DNA of 64,000 nucleotides, taken from NCBI RefSeq assembly GCF_029784135.1, contig NC_073746.1, positions 112,404,035 to 112,468,034 on the forward strand, written 5' to 3'. The notes under the pieces were generated by a model. The model saw nothing but the letters and a program-made list of their open reading frames with translations. It had not been told where the DNA came from and did not search any database. The DNA comes from Toxorhynchites rutilus septentrionalis. Taxonomy: Eukaryota > Arthropoda > Insecta > Diptera > Culicidae. This document shows, piece by piece, positions 19,807 through 31,900 of this stretch. How positions within the stretch are numbered: the first letter of the stretch is position 1; the number at the start of each line of letters is the position of its first letter. The position numbers and the translations under genes were made by a program.

Positions 19807-22800
19807 GTGAATTGTTCAATGTTCGTTACACTATACTTACAAATGTCAAGCAAACCATGTATATTAATAATTGATACAGGCGCTGACATCTCAATAGTAA
19901 AAGAAGAAAAAATTAACGGAAAACAATTAATACACCCCGGAAATAGATGCATTATTAATGGAGTTACGGAGGGAAAGACCGAATCCATAGCGAGCACAAA
20001 TACAAATATCATTTTTGACGATATCCAAATTCCACACCAATTTCAAATCGTCAACAACAAGTTTCCTATAATTGCAGATGGCATTTTAGGCAGAGATTTC
20101 CTCACCAAATATGAATGTAACCTATGCCTCAAAACATGGCTAATGACCTTCAACTATGAAAACACCAAAATTGAAATTCCGATTCAAGATAGCTGGGAAA
20201 ACAATTACATTATTCCCCCTAGATGCCAAATTATAAAACACTTCCCGTCACTCAACCTAAACGATGATGCCCTTGTGATCGCACAAGAAATCAAACCAGG
20301 CATTTTTTGCGCAAACACAATAATAAACCCAAACTCACAATTCATTACAATAATTAACACAAATACCACACCAACATCAATCCCAAAAACCTTTGCCCCC
20401 ACCACTATCCCCCTTAAAGAATACACCATAAATCACATTACAACGGAATTAGGAGAAAACCCAAAAGGTAGACACGAGAAACTGATTAAGGAACTCAATT
20501 TGAATCATACACCCCAACATGCCCAGGAGAAATTAACAGAATTATGCACTAAATACAACGACATTTTTGCACTAGAAGACGACATATTGACAACCAACAA
20601 CTTCTACAAGCAAACCATTCACCTTCAAGACAAGACACCCGTTTACATAAAGAATTATCGAACCCCGGAAGCACAAATTTCAGAAATAAATAACCAAATC
20701 AGCCACATGCTAAATAACAAAATAATCCAAAATTCCACCTCACCATACAATTCTCCCATCCTCTTAGTCCCAAAGAAATCAAATACTCAAGATAAAAAAT
20801 GGCGATTAGTGGTTGACTTTCGACAACTAAATAAAAAGATAACCCCAGATAAATTCCCCCTACCAAGAATCGACGAAATCCTCGATCATTTGGGCAGAGC
20901 CAAATATTTTACAACCCTAGACTTAATGTCAGGTTTCCACCAAATCGAACTTGACGAAAAATCAAAAAAGTACACAGCATTTTCGACCTCTAACGGTCAC
21001 TACGAATTCAATAGGTTACCATTCGGTCTAAATATATCACCAAATAGCTTTCAGAGAATGATGTCCATAGCACTTAGCGGACTCCCACCTGAATGTGCAT
21101 TCCTTTACATCGACGACATCATCGTCGTCGGCTGCTCAATAAACCATCACCTTATTAACTTGGAAAACGTTTTCAAACAATTACAAAACTACAACTTAAA
21201 ATTAAATCCCAAAAAATGCTCCTTCTTCAGACCAGACGTAACATATCTAGGTCACAACATTTCAGCGGCAGGTATACAGCCCGACCAATCTAAGTTTTCA
21301 GCGGTAACAAACTACCCCACACCATCATCAGCAGATGAAGTGAGGCGTTTTGTTGCCTTTTGCAACTATTACCGGAGGTTCATACAAAATTTCGCAGAAA
21401 TAGCGTACCCATTAAACAAATTGCTCAGAAAAAACGCAAAATTTGATTGGTCTCCCGAATGCCAAAATGCATTCAATAAATTGAAAAACGAACTTATCTC
21501 ACCAAAAGTTCTCAAATTCCCCGATTTCACACAAGAATTCACCCTAATAACCGATGCTTCAAAAATAGCATGCGGCGCCGTCTTAGCCCAAGAAAACGAC
21601 GGTATAGAACTACCCATTGCATACGCAAGCAAAGCCTTCACAAAAGGTGAAGCCAATAAATCGACAATTGAACAGGAATTGACAGCAATTCACTGGGCAA
21701 TTACGTACTTTAGACCATACCTCTACGGGAGGAAATTCACAGTAAAAACGGATCACAGACCGTTAGTATATTTATTTTCAATGAAAGATCCCTCATCAAA
21801 ACTCACAAGAATGAGGTTGGATCTTGAAGAATTCCATTTTGATGTAAAATACGTTCAAGGTAAGCTAAATGTGACTGCAGATGCGCTATCACGAATAGCA
21901 ATTAATTCCGAGGCACTTAAAACTATAAAAGTCCTGGGTATACAAACCAGAGCAATGACTAGAAAACTAAACGAAACGAATAACGACACAGAAATTACAG
22001 ACAATAATTCAAACCCCGACGATACTGAGTCTGATCAGCTCAGAGCGTACGAGGCTATTGAACCCCGAGAATGGCAAAACCTACCTAAACTTCTATGCGG
22101 ACGCGCATTAGAAATGAATAAAGAAACAAACGCTAGCGGAAACAAAAATTTGAAATGCGCAATAATGAATAAAAAAGGAACCGAAGAAAAGTCGTCGACA
22201 ATAATTGAAAATGCAAGCAACACAAAAGAATCCCTGGGAAAACTAGTAAAGAAAGTTGAAAATATGGCCAAAAACTTGAAAATTAGCATGATAGCTCTAG
22301 CGTTATCAAGCGTAATTTTCCAAATATGCAGCGTGCAAACCTTTAAGAAGATTTGTAATGACACGCTCAAAGACTTGCAAATAGTGCTCTACACACCCAA
22401 GCGTGTGATAGAAAGCCAAAACGAAAGGTTCGAAATTATAAAAAACAATCACGATACACCCACTGGTGGACATACAGGAGTCACCAGACTATACAAAAAG
22501 TTAAGCAGACTCTATTCTTGGAGTGGCATGAAAAAAGATATCAGTAGCTACATCAAGAAGTGCATAAAATGCCAGCAAAATAAACACACAATACGAACAA
22601 ACGAAAATTTCGTCGAAATTAAAACACCCCAAAAAGCATTCGACTGCGTATCGATTGACACAATTGGACCATTTAACAGATCCAATAATGGAAACCGATA
22701 CGCACTGACCATTCAATGCAACTTAACAAAATACATCATTATTAAACCCACAATAGACAAACAAGCATCCACCATAGCCAAAGCCTTCATAGAAAACTTA

Positions 22801-23490
22801 ATTCTGGTCTATGGAATTCCAAAACTCATCCAAACAGACCAAGGAACTGAATATAAGAACGAGTTATTCGAAAACATAGCTTCATTACTGAAGCTTAAAC
22901 AAAATTTTTCCACTCCATATCACCCTCAATCAATAGGAAGCCTGGAAAGGAACCATCGTTGTCTTAACGAGTACGTAAGGCAATTCGTCAACCAAGCACA
23001 GAGTGACTGGGATGAATGGTTGCCTTACTACACATTCTGCTACAACACAACACCACACACAGATTTCTCATACACTCCATTCGAGTTAGTTTTTGGAACG
23101 AATGCTAAATTACCACAAAACCTCACAACAAGCACATATGTAGAACCAATTTACAACATGGATTTATATTACAAAGAACTTAAATATAAACTACAAATAG
23201 CATCAAATACCGCTAGGGAAATAATTGATAAGGTAAGAAAAGCCAGAAATGAGACACAGAAAACCATGGCTAGACCATCAAAAGTAGCCATTAATGATCT
23301 AGTATTTCTATCAAACGAAAACAGATCCAAATTAGACAAAGTATACGTAGGACCATATATAATAATTGACATTAAACACCCTAACGTAACAATAAGAGAT
23401 GATCAAACCAATAAAGTCCAGACTGTACATAAAAACAGAATAATACCATATGAGCAACCCCACCCTAAGGGGAAAGGGATACCTAGTTAG
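19807..23490 (+). CDS. Gypsy Pol polyprotein (protease, RT, RNase H, integrase)
   Basis: The frame is -1 relative to gag and is open through the end of gag, so expression by -1 frameshifting is likely; the first in-frame ATG is 19819. Protease: IIDTGADISIV near residue 22. RT: WRLVVDFRQLNKK, FTTLDLMSGFHQ, LPFGL, and the catalytic YIDDII near residue 437. RNase H: LITDASKIACGAVLAQ, STIEQELTAIHWA, TDHRPLVY and ADALSR. Integrase: HHCC finger (HTGV...CIKCQQNK), then DTIGPF, LIQTDQGTEYKN and HPQSIGSLERNH, giving the DDE triad. No chromodomain; the GPYIIIDI...NRIIPYE C-terminus is typical. Stop at 23488-23490. All motifs are intact. Confidence 0.96.
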   Translation: MNCSMFVTLYLQMSSKPCILIIDTGADISIVKEEKINGKQLIHPGNRCIINGVTEGKTESIASTNTNIIFDDIQIPHQFQIVNNKFPIIADGILGRDFLTKYECNLCLKTWLMTFNYENTKIEIPIQDSWENNYIIPPRCQIIKHFPSLNLNDDALVIAQEIKPGIFCANTIINPNSQFITIINTNTTPTSIPKTFAPTTIPLKEYTINHITTELGENPKGRHEKLIKELNLNHTPQHAQEKLTELCTKYNDIFALEDDILTTNNFYKQTIHLQDKTPVYIKNYRTPEAQISEINNQISHMLNNKIIQNSTSPYNSPILLVPKKSNTQDKKWRLVVDFRQLNKKITPDKFPLPRIDEILDHLGRAKYFTTLDLMSGFHQIELDEKSKKYTAFSTSNGHYEFNRLPFGLNISPNSFQRMMSIALSGLPPECAFLYIDDIIVVGCSINHHLINLENVFKQLQNYNLKLNPKKCSFFRPDVTYLGHNISAAGIQPDQSKFSAVTNYPTPSSADEVRRFVAFCNYYRRFIQNFAEIAYPLNKLLRKNAKFDWSPECQNAFNKLKNELISPKVLKFPDFTQEFTLITDASKIACGAVLAQENDGIELPIAYASKAFTKGEANKSTIEQELTAIHWAITYFRPYLYGRKFTVKTDHRPLVYLFSMKDPSSKLTRMRLDLEEFHFDVKYVQGKLNVTADALSRIAINSEALKTIKVLGIQTRAMTRKLNETNNDTEITDNNSNPDDTESDQLRAYEAIEPREWQNLPKLLCGRALEMNKETNASGNKNLKCAIMNKKGTEEKSSTIIENASNTKESLGKLVKKVENMAKNLKISMIALALSSVIFQICSVQTFKKICNDTLKDLQIVLYTPKRVIESQNERFEIIKNNHDTPTGGHTGVTRLYKKLSRLYSWSGMKKDISSYIKKCIKCQQNKHTIRTNENFVEIKTPQKAFDCVSIDTIGPFNRSNNGNRYALTIQCNLTKYIIIKPTIDKQASTIAKAFIENLILVYGIPKLIQTDQGTEYKNELFENIASLLKLKQNFSTPYHPQSIGSLERNHRCLNEYVRQFVNQAQSDWDEWLPYYTFCYNTTPHTDFSYTPFELVFGTNAKLPQNLTTSTYVEPIYNMDLYYKELKYKLQIASNTAREIIDKVRKARNETQKTMARPSKVAINDLVFLSNENRSKLDKVYVGPYIIIDIKHPNVTIRDDQTNKVQTVHKNRIIPYEQPHPKGKGIPS

Positions 23491-23777
23491 CAGTTAATCC
23501 TTCCGACAGTTATTATCAAATGTAAAATGTATATATTAAACAAATATTAAAAATAAATATATTTATAAGCAAATAGAACACCCAACGAAGACAATCCGTA
23601 TAATCATATTATAAGGACAATCTTTATAAACAAACTTAATTTTTACCTGAATACACGAAAAATGTACATATCACAAACATTGAATAAACACTAAAATTGT
23701 AAGGTCAGACGAATCTTTCCACCTAATTTAACTTGAATGACTTCTCAATGTTACGTCATTCTCCGAAAGGGGAAAGG
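23491..23777 (+). other. Gypsy 3' non-coding region and polypurine tract
   Basis: AT-rich, no ORF that could be env. The plus-strand priming tract GAAAGGGGAAAGG (23765-23777) directly abuts the right LTR. Confidence 0.85.
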
Positions 23778-24377
23778 TGTAATATGATCACGCTTAAACC
23801 CAACTCATCAATATTCGAGGCCTCTAAGGCAATAAACCACCCCGAGGGCGCTGGGCGATATAAACATAAAATGTGATACGATACCCGAGCCAGCAATCTG
23901 GCCCAAGGGTTCGTTTACTATTTATGATTGTATAACTCGACGCGCACCAAGGGCAGCGGCGAGTTTGTCTTCCTTCCGCCCCGCTGCGAGTTTAGCTAGC
24001 AGCAGAAATTTAACCAAACATGTGGCGCGCATCCGGCACACATGTTTCAGCACTTTCTTTTCCTATTTACTTTGACCCACAAAGAAGTGCTTTCTCTCTC
24101 TCTCCGAAGAACGCGTCTGACCAAGGCCATCACAGCCCACTCTAACTGCTGGTGCGATGCTCCGCCCAGCATAATTTGTAAATATTCTGTGTAGAGTTTA
24201 AGCCTATTTTTGTAAACTAGTATTTAAGCCCCGAGAGTCTTTTCTTTGAATACAGATGTCAGTTGACAGAATACAGTAGAGAGGCGACGCTTGTACGAAT
24301 AGCGTTTGTGTTTATTAATTTACCAAATCCGAAAGTCGACGCCACTGAATGGCGTAAGTTCCTTCTTCACGTTTACA
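23778..24377 (+). repeat. Gypsy 3' LTR
   Basis: The right LTR is 600 bp and the same as the left LTR except T-to-A and C-to-T changes in the last ten bases. It is followed by the duplicated GGAG and the continuation of D3. Confidence 0.95.
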
Positions 24378-25135
24378 GGAGGCATCTCGTCTAGGATGAC
24401 AGAGGGCGGTTTTCATCATATCTCGTTCCACTTCGGTATCTTTTATCTGATACGCACCATCCAACGACTGTTTACCATCCTTCTGTCATCATCACTTGGT
24501 AAACACTGGTGGAGTGAACAAACAATAGCCAACAATCAAACAAAATGGCCCTTTTCAGAGCCACCAAATCATTATCAAAGAGTTTAACGATGTAATTCTT
24601 CAAATATATCCAAAATCAACAGATAGCCTAACGGAATCCTACGTCAATTATACAGTCGTGTCTCGGACACAACCCTCCTGTGACTTTTTTGAACAGTCAT
24701 TTCGAAGAAAACGGAAGATGGGAAAGATATAATTCTTAAACATTGAGGTTTCTTTAGCGTCAATAATCGAAATTACACCAATGACTTTCGTAAAAAAAAT
24801 AATTCTTACAGCTTGGTCGTTAATGGGTTAACAGATACTGTTGAATAGTTCATGAATAGCTGGAGAGAAACTTTGAAAGATTTTATGTTGAAGAAACATG
24901 GGAGGTCTTGGAAATATGTGGAATCCTTAGGGTGCCGGTTTTATCTTGATTTTCCCTAAATGTAAATATTATGAGTGGTTTTCAAAGATTGTACTCGAAA
25001 AAAATGCAACACTTTCTGTTGTGTATAACTATTTATTGCATGGGTAAAAATTGATGAAATTTTTGGTAAAACAAGTTCGAAGTGTAATGTTTACATGTGC
25101 AAAATTTCGTCACAATCTGCGAAGTGGTTATCGGA

Positions 25136-25282
25136 ATGGCTTCCAAGCGAAAAAATTATGAGCGCGGTCGCGGAAAATCCATGCCAGTCCCACAGGTGGA
25201 TCGCGGAACAGTTGGGAATCGACTATTTGACCGTATCCGTGACCGTGTTGTAAAATCATTCAAGGAGATCCAGTCGACCTAG
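25136..25282 (+). pseudogene. Probable N-terminal fragment of Tc1-like transposase
   Basis: 48 codons from ATG 25136 (MASKRKNYERGRGKSM) to a TAG. Its position between the left terminal repeat and the catalytic fragment suggests it is the original transposase start. Sequence alone does not show a recognisable helix-turn-helix, so the assignment rests on context. Confidence 0.4.
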
Positions 25283-25339
25283 CGTCCCGTGAAGACAAGG
25301 AAGGTGGGGAATGGGAATGGGAATGGGAATGTGGCCTAC

Positions 25340-25460
25340 GATGTTATTTTTGTGCCGAAGGAGGCAAACTAGCCAAGCTCGACAGAACTTCGCCCAATAG
25401 AAAAATTCTGGATAATGATGAAAGGCAAGCTCGGGAAAACATGGAAGATTTTCAAATAAC
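25340..25460 (+). pseudogene. Tc1-like transposase C-terminal catalytic motif
   Basis: The reading frame gives DVIFVPKEAN, an in-frame TAG, then PSSTELRPIEKFWIMMKGKL and a TAA after KIFK. This matches the block containing the third catalytic acidic residue of IS630/Tc1/mariner transposases (P..P.LRPIE.FW...K..L). The first two acidic residues are absent. Dead. Confidence 0.72.
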
Positions 25461-25651
25461 GACCAGGATGGAAGTGTGTATATGAGAGATACTGCAAGGT
25501 GCGGAAATTTAGCTTAGGAGAGAAGGTTGGATAAACCAAATATGCAAAAATATAGCTAATATGTGTTTATTTGTTCCCTGAGAGCTTCAGAAATATCCGA
25601 CTTAAAATGAATTTTTGGTGATCATTTTTATCTGTTACTTTTTTTCGAGTA

Positions 25652-26038
25652 CGGTCTTTAAAAGAATAATCATACCTAAAGACACTTCTGAGCTGGCACA
25701 AACGCATCAGAGGAAAAAATTCAAATTCTTTCAGAAAATTTGGAAGGACAAAGATTGTCAGATAACATCACCGGTGGCATGTTTTATACAATGTTTTTCA
25801 TGAAGCAATTTTTCTTTTAAATAAAGCAAGAATATACTTCCAATTGTAATCAACCCCTTAGGAGTGTCCTGTGAAAGTCTAGGTTTGTTTTCAAAATTAA
25901 GTTTTGAAGACTATGGGTGCCCAAAATAAAATGGCTAATAGTTTGTGTGGTTTTGTCGTAACTCTGTTGTAGTCAATTCGTCAACCAGAGATCCTTGAAA
26001 ATAAATTTTAAAACATCGAATTTTCATTTAGTTTTAAA
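25652..26038. other. AT-rich spacer, nothing recognised
   Basis: Short ORFs without similarity. It ends in an A run at the left border of H2A element copy B. Confidence 0.4.
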
Positions 26039-26469
26039 CAAAAAAGACGGGTGGGTAATGTCGGGGACATAACCGGAGTGACGTAGGACTATACAAAGGG
26101 GACAGCTTTTGTTAAATATATATTTTAAATATATTGTTTTATTTTCTTCTCCTACGTCAATACCTACCTATCTACCTGAAAAATGGATTAGTTTACTGTT
26201 TACTCTTTATGAATATGTTGATGGTTCTGAAAAGAACCTTCAGTGTTGTGTTTTTGTTATCACTCGATATTCCCATCTTGTTCGGTCAAACCTTCCTGTT
26301 TAGCTATTGCGTTTGCCACTCGCAACAGCTTTCACAGTTGGAAAATTTCTTCCCATCCAGCTTGTGACATATTGTTCAGTAAATTACATTTAATGCGACG
26401 TGCCGGAGAAACACTTTGCCACTCACTGAAACTAATTGTTGCCTTGATGAGCGCCGAACCGAAGCTGCT

Positions 26470-26710
26470 CTGTTCTTGATGCGGGTTTTCTGATTGTCGT
26501 GAGCAGCTTTGCAAGCCAACTCGAGCACTCCGACGGCCGAAACTCTGTAATCGCTGTTAGGTATACTGGTGCTCCGGCACCAATCCGTTCGGCCTAGTTA
26601 CCCTTGCGGAGCAATCAGTGAATGCGACCAACAGGGAACTGGAGACCTGCACGGTTCGAGTGAGACTTTGCCTTTCCCTTAACTTGTCCTCCTTTGTTAC
26701 GTCCACGATG
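26470..26710 (-). pseudogene. Histone H2A pseudogene 1, copy B
   Basis: The minus-strand frame from about 26703 reads [20 protein letters not shown] then LQFPVGRIH, stop, LLRKGN, stop, AERIGAGAPVYLTAI. That is H2A residues about 3-52 with two stops replacing Arg and Tyr codons. A frameshift then leads to LELACKAAHDNQKTRI. The initiator ATG is altered. A TATAAAA box lies upstream at about 26779-26786 (minus). No intron. Clear H2A origin, clearly non-functional. Confidence 0.88.
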
Positions 26711-27434
26711 TCGATGCCGTACAACCACACGGGTTTACGGTTTGAAAGAAAATAAGATATTTTTTTGGGGTCCGCGTGTTTTATACTCTAGCGGTACACA
26801 CTCACAGGATAGAGACAAATCGGCAGACTCAGCCAGAGGGGCGAGTCCAACGAGACGAACGAATGAGCGTTAAAAGGGAGCGATGGCAATAAAGTACATC
26901 ACATACTGATTTTAACCTCCGACCGAGAAGGTCGCTTTTATTTTCAGCTTAGCAGTTGGACGTTTTGGACAAGCGGACTAGGACGTCCCCCCCCCGGCGT
27001 TTTCGAAAGGAGCGATTTCAACGGTTTCAGTGTGGCAGCAGAAAAAGAAGCAGGAAACAACAGTTCGTTTCGACCGTGAGGAGCGGGCGCCTACCGGTGA
27101 ACCGGAAAAGCGCGCGCTTTTGCGGCGTCACTGACGCCACGCCCCCTTTTTCTTTTCTGGCAGTGTTGCCAATTTTAATAGTAGTGCTTAGTGTTTACAA
27201 AATAAAATAAAATTTAAAAAGAAGACGCACGCGTACGGACTGTGAAGTGACAAGAGGGAATAATTCCAAAAGTTTACCCGCGATATTGGTGGTTTTTCAA
27301 GTGCTCTTGTATAAAAAGTAGTATTTTCTGGGAACATATCCCCAAGTGTCAAGCCCTCACAAGAATAACTCAGTGCTTTAGTGCAAAGTGAAACCCACTT
27401 GTCGGCTATACCTAGGGTGTAGCCAGACAACAAA

Positions 27435-28687
27435 ATGGCTTCCAGTAGCTCCGGGCCTCCTCAAGGCCGGGCTACAAACCTGTACGAAGGGAAACCTACC
27501 CAACGTACCTCTCCAAAGTGGGCCGACCCACTCAACGGCAATTTACAGATTCTGCTCCTTCGTGCAACAGGAGAGAACGTGATCCCTTCCAATCCGTTCA
27601 TAGTTAGTAAAACTATCTCCAACGTTGCGGGGGATAAATTTAACAGCGCGAGACCACAACGAGACGAAAAAAAGAGGACGCAGTATATCCTTACAACCAA
27701 GGACAAGGATATTATTGGTAAGCTCCTTTCAATAACTAAATTGATAGATGAAACCCCTGTTGAAGTTATCTCTCACCCAACATTAAATCAACGCAAATGC
27801 GTTGTCACTTGCCGTGATGTCATTGACATCAAAGAATCCGTACTGGTTACTGAGCTTTCCGATCAAGGTGTGATCGATGTCAAGCGTATTACCAGGAAGG
27901 ATAACAACATTGTTGTCCCAACGGCAACCTTAATTTTGACCATTCGTGGAACGGTTGTTCCCGATTTCATTTATTTCGGGTTCATTCGAGTCGGGACTAG
28001 AAACTTCTACCCTAATCCCATGCAATGCTACAAATGCTATAAATTTGGGCATACGACCAAGCGATGCAAGCGCGAAAATCCGCTTTGCAGCAACTGCGGC
28101 CAAGAACATCCGGAACAAAAAACAGAAGCAAACATAGTTTGCAATGCTTCAGCTTTTTGTGTCAACTGCCAAGGAAACCACTCCTCTTCCAGTAGGAATT
28201 GTCCCGTATGGCAAAATGAAAATAAAATTACCAGAATCAGAATCGATAATGGAATTTCACACAAAGAGGCAAAGGAACAGTTTCAACTTCAAAACAATGG
28301 CTCTTCATTCGCAAGTGTTCTGCAAAACAGACTCACCAACTTGCAAAAGCCAGCACCCACATGTAACTGCAAATGTAACTGCGCCTCGGCCGCTTCGGCC
28401 ACTTCTAGTCGCGAAAGCACCCCCCCAATTGACACTACATTCGATACAACCATGACAGATTCAACAACTGGTAGTTCATCAACTGAATCCGAAAGCGAAT
28501 CAGTCATTTCTATGGACACGTCTGATGTTCCAAACAAAAACAAAAACAAAAGAAAAATAACTAAAGGATCATCCTCAGAGTCAGATCAAAAATCTGAAGA
28601 TGAGACCCAAACAAACAAGGACAAGAAAAGAACTAAGAATGAACAAAGACAGACACCAACAACAAATAACAATACAACCCCAACAGA

Positions 28688-28719
<32 letters not shown>

Positions 28720-28880
28720 CACATCAAACAAAAAACAACAATAACAACAACAGCAACGCACATTCAACAAAAAACAACACAAACACAACAAACACTCCAA
28801 AGACTTCTACACCAAACAAAAACAACACCAATACCTCAAAGAAAGCTTCTCTTTCCAAGGGTAAAGGACCATCGAACTAA
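27435..28880 (+). CDS. LINE ORF1, Gag-like nucleic-acid-binding protein (481 aa)
   Basis: ATG 27435. Residues about 30-195 form an RRM-like domain typical of Jockey/I-type ORF1 (TKDKDIIGKLLSITKLIDE..., GVIDVKRITRKDN...). Residues about 196-260 hold zinc knuckles: CYKCYKFGHTTKRC, CSNCGQEHPEQKTEANIVC and CVNCQGNHSSSSRNC. The C-terminal part is low complexity, first Ser/acidic and then Asn/Thr-rich, encoded by CAA/AAC repeats (about 28,660-28,840). It is expected to coat LINE RNA and form RNPs. Stop at 28878-28880. ORF2 lies in another frame. Confidence 0.92.
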
Positions 28881-28915
28881 TTCTCTTTGAATAGTTCAAA
28901 CATACACACAATTAA

Positions 28916-31900
28916 GACTTAGGAATTAGAGTTAAAAACACCAACACATTCACTCCAACACAGAAATTCGGGATACAATGGAACATCAGAAGTATCCGAC
29001 GAAATATTCTAGAACTGAAAATGCTTATTTCAAACTCTAATCCCACAGTCATAGCCCTTCAAGAAACTATGACTCCAAACAACTTCGATAAACACTTCAT
29101 CTCAAAATATATCACATATTTCAAAGAGGGTCCCAACCCCTCAAAAAACGGAGTTGCAATCGCAATCAAAGATGGCACTCCACATGATCTTCTTCCCATT
29201 ACCACTGATCTTCAGGCAGTGGTAGTGCGCATTAAACACCCCTTTCCAATCACCGTCGTTAGCATCTACATCACTAATGATTCCGATCCGAACACTCTAC
29301 GCGGCCAACTGGACCATCTGTTCGCCCAACTTCCCGCCCCAATCATGCTTATGGGTGATTTCAACGCCCACTCATACGCCTGGGGAGGTGCATACCTCGA
29401 TCGAAAAGGATCCATCATGGAGGATTTCATATCCGACCATTCTCTTCTCCTTCTTAACAACGGCCAACACACCAGAATCCATTATTCTGGTACTACTTCA
29501 GCCATCGATCTCACTATAGTATCAGACAAACTATCTTCAAAACTTTCTTGGAACATCCACGATGATACTTGCGGAAGCGATCATTTTCCAATCTTCACTT
29601 CCTTCGGCCAAACTTCTCCAGAGTTTTCAACAAGGCCAAGATGGAAATTTGAATACGCTGACTGGGCTGGCTATCAGTTTGACATTGAAAACCGCCTCTC
29701 CGCTAAACGAGATTGGACAGCCAAGGAATTCTCCAAAGTTGTCCTAGAAGTTGCAATGGTGCACATCCCCAGAACCAGTGGCATCCCTGGCAGGAAATGT
29801 GTCCCATGGTGGTCGCCTGAGCTGAAGGCAGCGATCAAAGGTCGACGTAAGGCCTTACGCAAATTAAGAAAGGCCCATCCGGACAGCCCACTGAGACCCA
29901 CTCTGCTTGCAGAGTTCCAAAGGGCTCGCAAAGAAGCTAAGACTGCTATCAACACAGCCAAGCACAACAGTTGGGTTAAATTCGTCAGCGAAATTAATCC
30001 CAACGCGTCAACAAAGGATTTATGGAGTAAGATTGGCAGGCTTCATGGAAAGAAAAGAAGCAAAGAATATAATCTTCTAATTAACGGTCAATACACCAAT
30101 GACCGGAAAATCATCGCCGAGGCGTTCGGAGATTTCTTTGCTTCCGCCTCCTCCAATCAAAACTACGACCAAACCTTTCTAACCCACAAAACGGAATGCG
30201 AAAGAATTCCCATCGATTTTCATACCGATGTGGAATTTGACTTCAACAAAAACCTCTCCCTCAAAGAGCTCGATTGGGTACTGAACAAAGTCAAACAAGG
30301 ATCCACAGGACCTGATGACATCAGCTACCCTATGCTTAAGAATCTACCCCATCTCGGGAAAAAAGCACTTCTGAAGCTCCTCAACAAAGTCTGGGACAGT
30401 GGAACCCTCCCCAGTTGCTGGAAAGAGGGTTTAATGATCTGTATCCCGAAACCAGACATGAACAATCATCTTCTTGACAATTTCCGCCCCATCACTCTCC
30501 TAAGTTGTGTTGGGAAAGTCTTGGAAAAAATGGTCAATCGACGCTTAACGACTCTTCTAGAGTCAAATAAGCTGATTGATCCCAGACAATTCGCCTTCCG
30601 TGCGGGAAAAGGTACAGAAGATTGCCTTGTAGCAATCGAAAAAATCCTAGACGACGCAACTGAAAAATTACACCACATTGATATTGTTTCCCTGGATTTA
30701 TCCAAGGCCTTCGATCGGGCATGGAGGTACCCAGTGCTGAAAAGCCTTTTCGACTGGGGGATTCGTGGGAGATTAGGTCTCTTCGTTAAAAGTTTTCTAG
30801 AAAACCGGTCTTTCAAAACCGTTATTAACAACCACCAATCTTCTCTAAAAATCCCAGAAAACGGCTTCCCACAAGGCTCAGCACTTTCACCAACCCTCTT
30901 CAACATTGCCATGCAATCTCTATTCGAGATTATCCCGGACCATATAAAGGTCATAGTCTATGCAGATGACATCACTCTTATCTCTACGAGCTGCTTCGGC
31001 TTAATTCAGAGAAAGAGGCTTCAAAAAACCTTAGACTCCATCCAAAACTGGGCTCTAAAAACAGGTTTTAAAATTTCCCCGGAGAAATCCAAACACATAC
31101 ATATCGGAAAAGCTCTCAGAAGGAGAACCTATCTTCAGCTCAACAAAATCCCGATCCCTACAATGAGGACATTGAAAATACTAGGGGTTACTTTCGACAA
31201 GAAACTCAACTTCCTATCACATTCCCAAAAGACCAAAATAGCCACCAGAAAGAAATTGAACATCATCAAGTCTATCGCAGGCAACCTAGCCTCTGGTCAT
31301 AGAAAGACGTTGCTAAATGTTGTAAATGTTTGGTTGGTCCCACAAATCCTTTACGGAATAGGCACCTTCAGCCGTGGAGGGGACAGGGTGTTAAACACCA
31401 TTCAACCAATTTACAATAAAGCAATTAGGCTCGCAATTGGCGCTTTTCCCACCAGTCCCACTCTTGCTGTAATGGCAGAAAGTGGGCAACTTCCCTTCAC
31501 CCACCTGGTAACAAAAGCCATCACCAATAAAGCCATCCGTCACTTGTCACTCCCCGAAAGCGACCACAATGTCCCATTAATACATAGAGCTAAAACATGG
31601 TTCAAAAATCTCACGAACAAAGATCTTCCCGATATATGTGAACGTTCATCTGCGACGGGAAGAAATTGGAACGTCAAACCGCCGAACATTAACCTTGAAC
31701 TTCTCAAGACAGTTCGAGCGGGAGACCCTTCTCCAAAAGTCAAAGCCTGCTTCAATAACCTCGTTGCATCCAATTTTCAAATCAACCACCAGGTATACAC
31801 AGATGGTTCAGTCAGTGCCGATGGAGTTGGATGTGGAGTCTTTGAGAGTAGATACACTGGTAGCTTTTCTCTTCCACCGCAATGCTCCATCTTCAGTGCG

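Larger units (their letters stand above)
16806..24377 (+). mobile_element. Complete Ty3/gypsy retrotransposon, 412/mdg1-like, no env
   Basis: Two 600-bp LTRs (16806-17405, 23778-24377; TGT...ACA ends) differ at only two positions that I can see. The insertion is flanked by GGAG (16802-16805, 24378-24381). Order: PBS, leader, small membrane-protein ORF, gag, pol (protease, RT, RNase H, integrase), polypurine tract GAAAGGGGAAAGG before the right LTR. There is no env-sized ORF between pol and the LTR. The empty site ACACAGGAGGCATC exists in D1 (about 8002-8015). An arginine-tRNA-like PBS and an ORF before gag fit the 412/mdg1 lineage (inference). Intact ORFs and near-identical LTRs mean a very young, possibly active copy. 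Confidence 0.95.
15104..24690 (+). mobile_element. Repeat family D, copy D3 (split by gypsy and a MITE)
   Basis: The left end TTTTGACGTAGGATTACGG (15104) and right end CCTAACGGAATCCTACGTCA plus stem-loop GTCGTGTC-TCG-GACACAAC match D1 and D2. Without its two insertions the element is about 1.5 kb. The gypsy insertion occupies 16806-24377 with duplicated GGAG. The MITE lies at 15660-16119. Tandem units of about 95 bp begin near 15402, 15498, 15593 and (after the MITE) 16156. No ORF of its own. Confidence 0.75.
24994..25649 (+). mobile_element. Tc1-like element, deletion derivative
   Basis: Inverted ends CTCGAAAAAAATGCAAC / (reverse complement) CTCGAAAAAAAGTAACAG are flanked by TA (24992-24993, 25650-25651). 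The interior holds a start region (ATG 25136, 48 codons to a TAG) and, after about 60 nt with a GGAATGG microsatellite, the C-terminal catalytic region of a Tc1/mariner-superfamily transposase. The two are not joined in frame. Non-autonomous. Confidence 0.7.

Noticed and set aside
23491..23777. An env gene in the gypsy element
   Set aside because: Only 287 nt lie between pol and the right LTR, with no ORF of env size.
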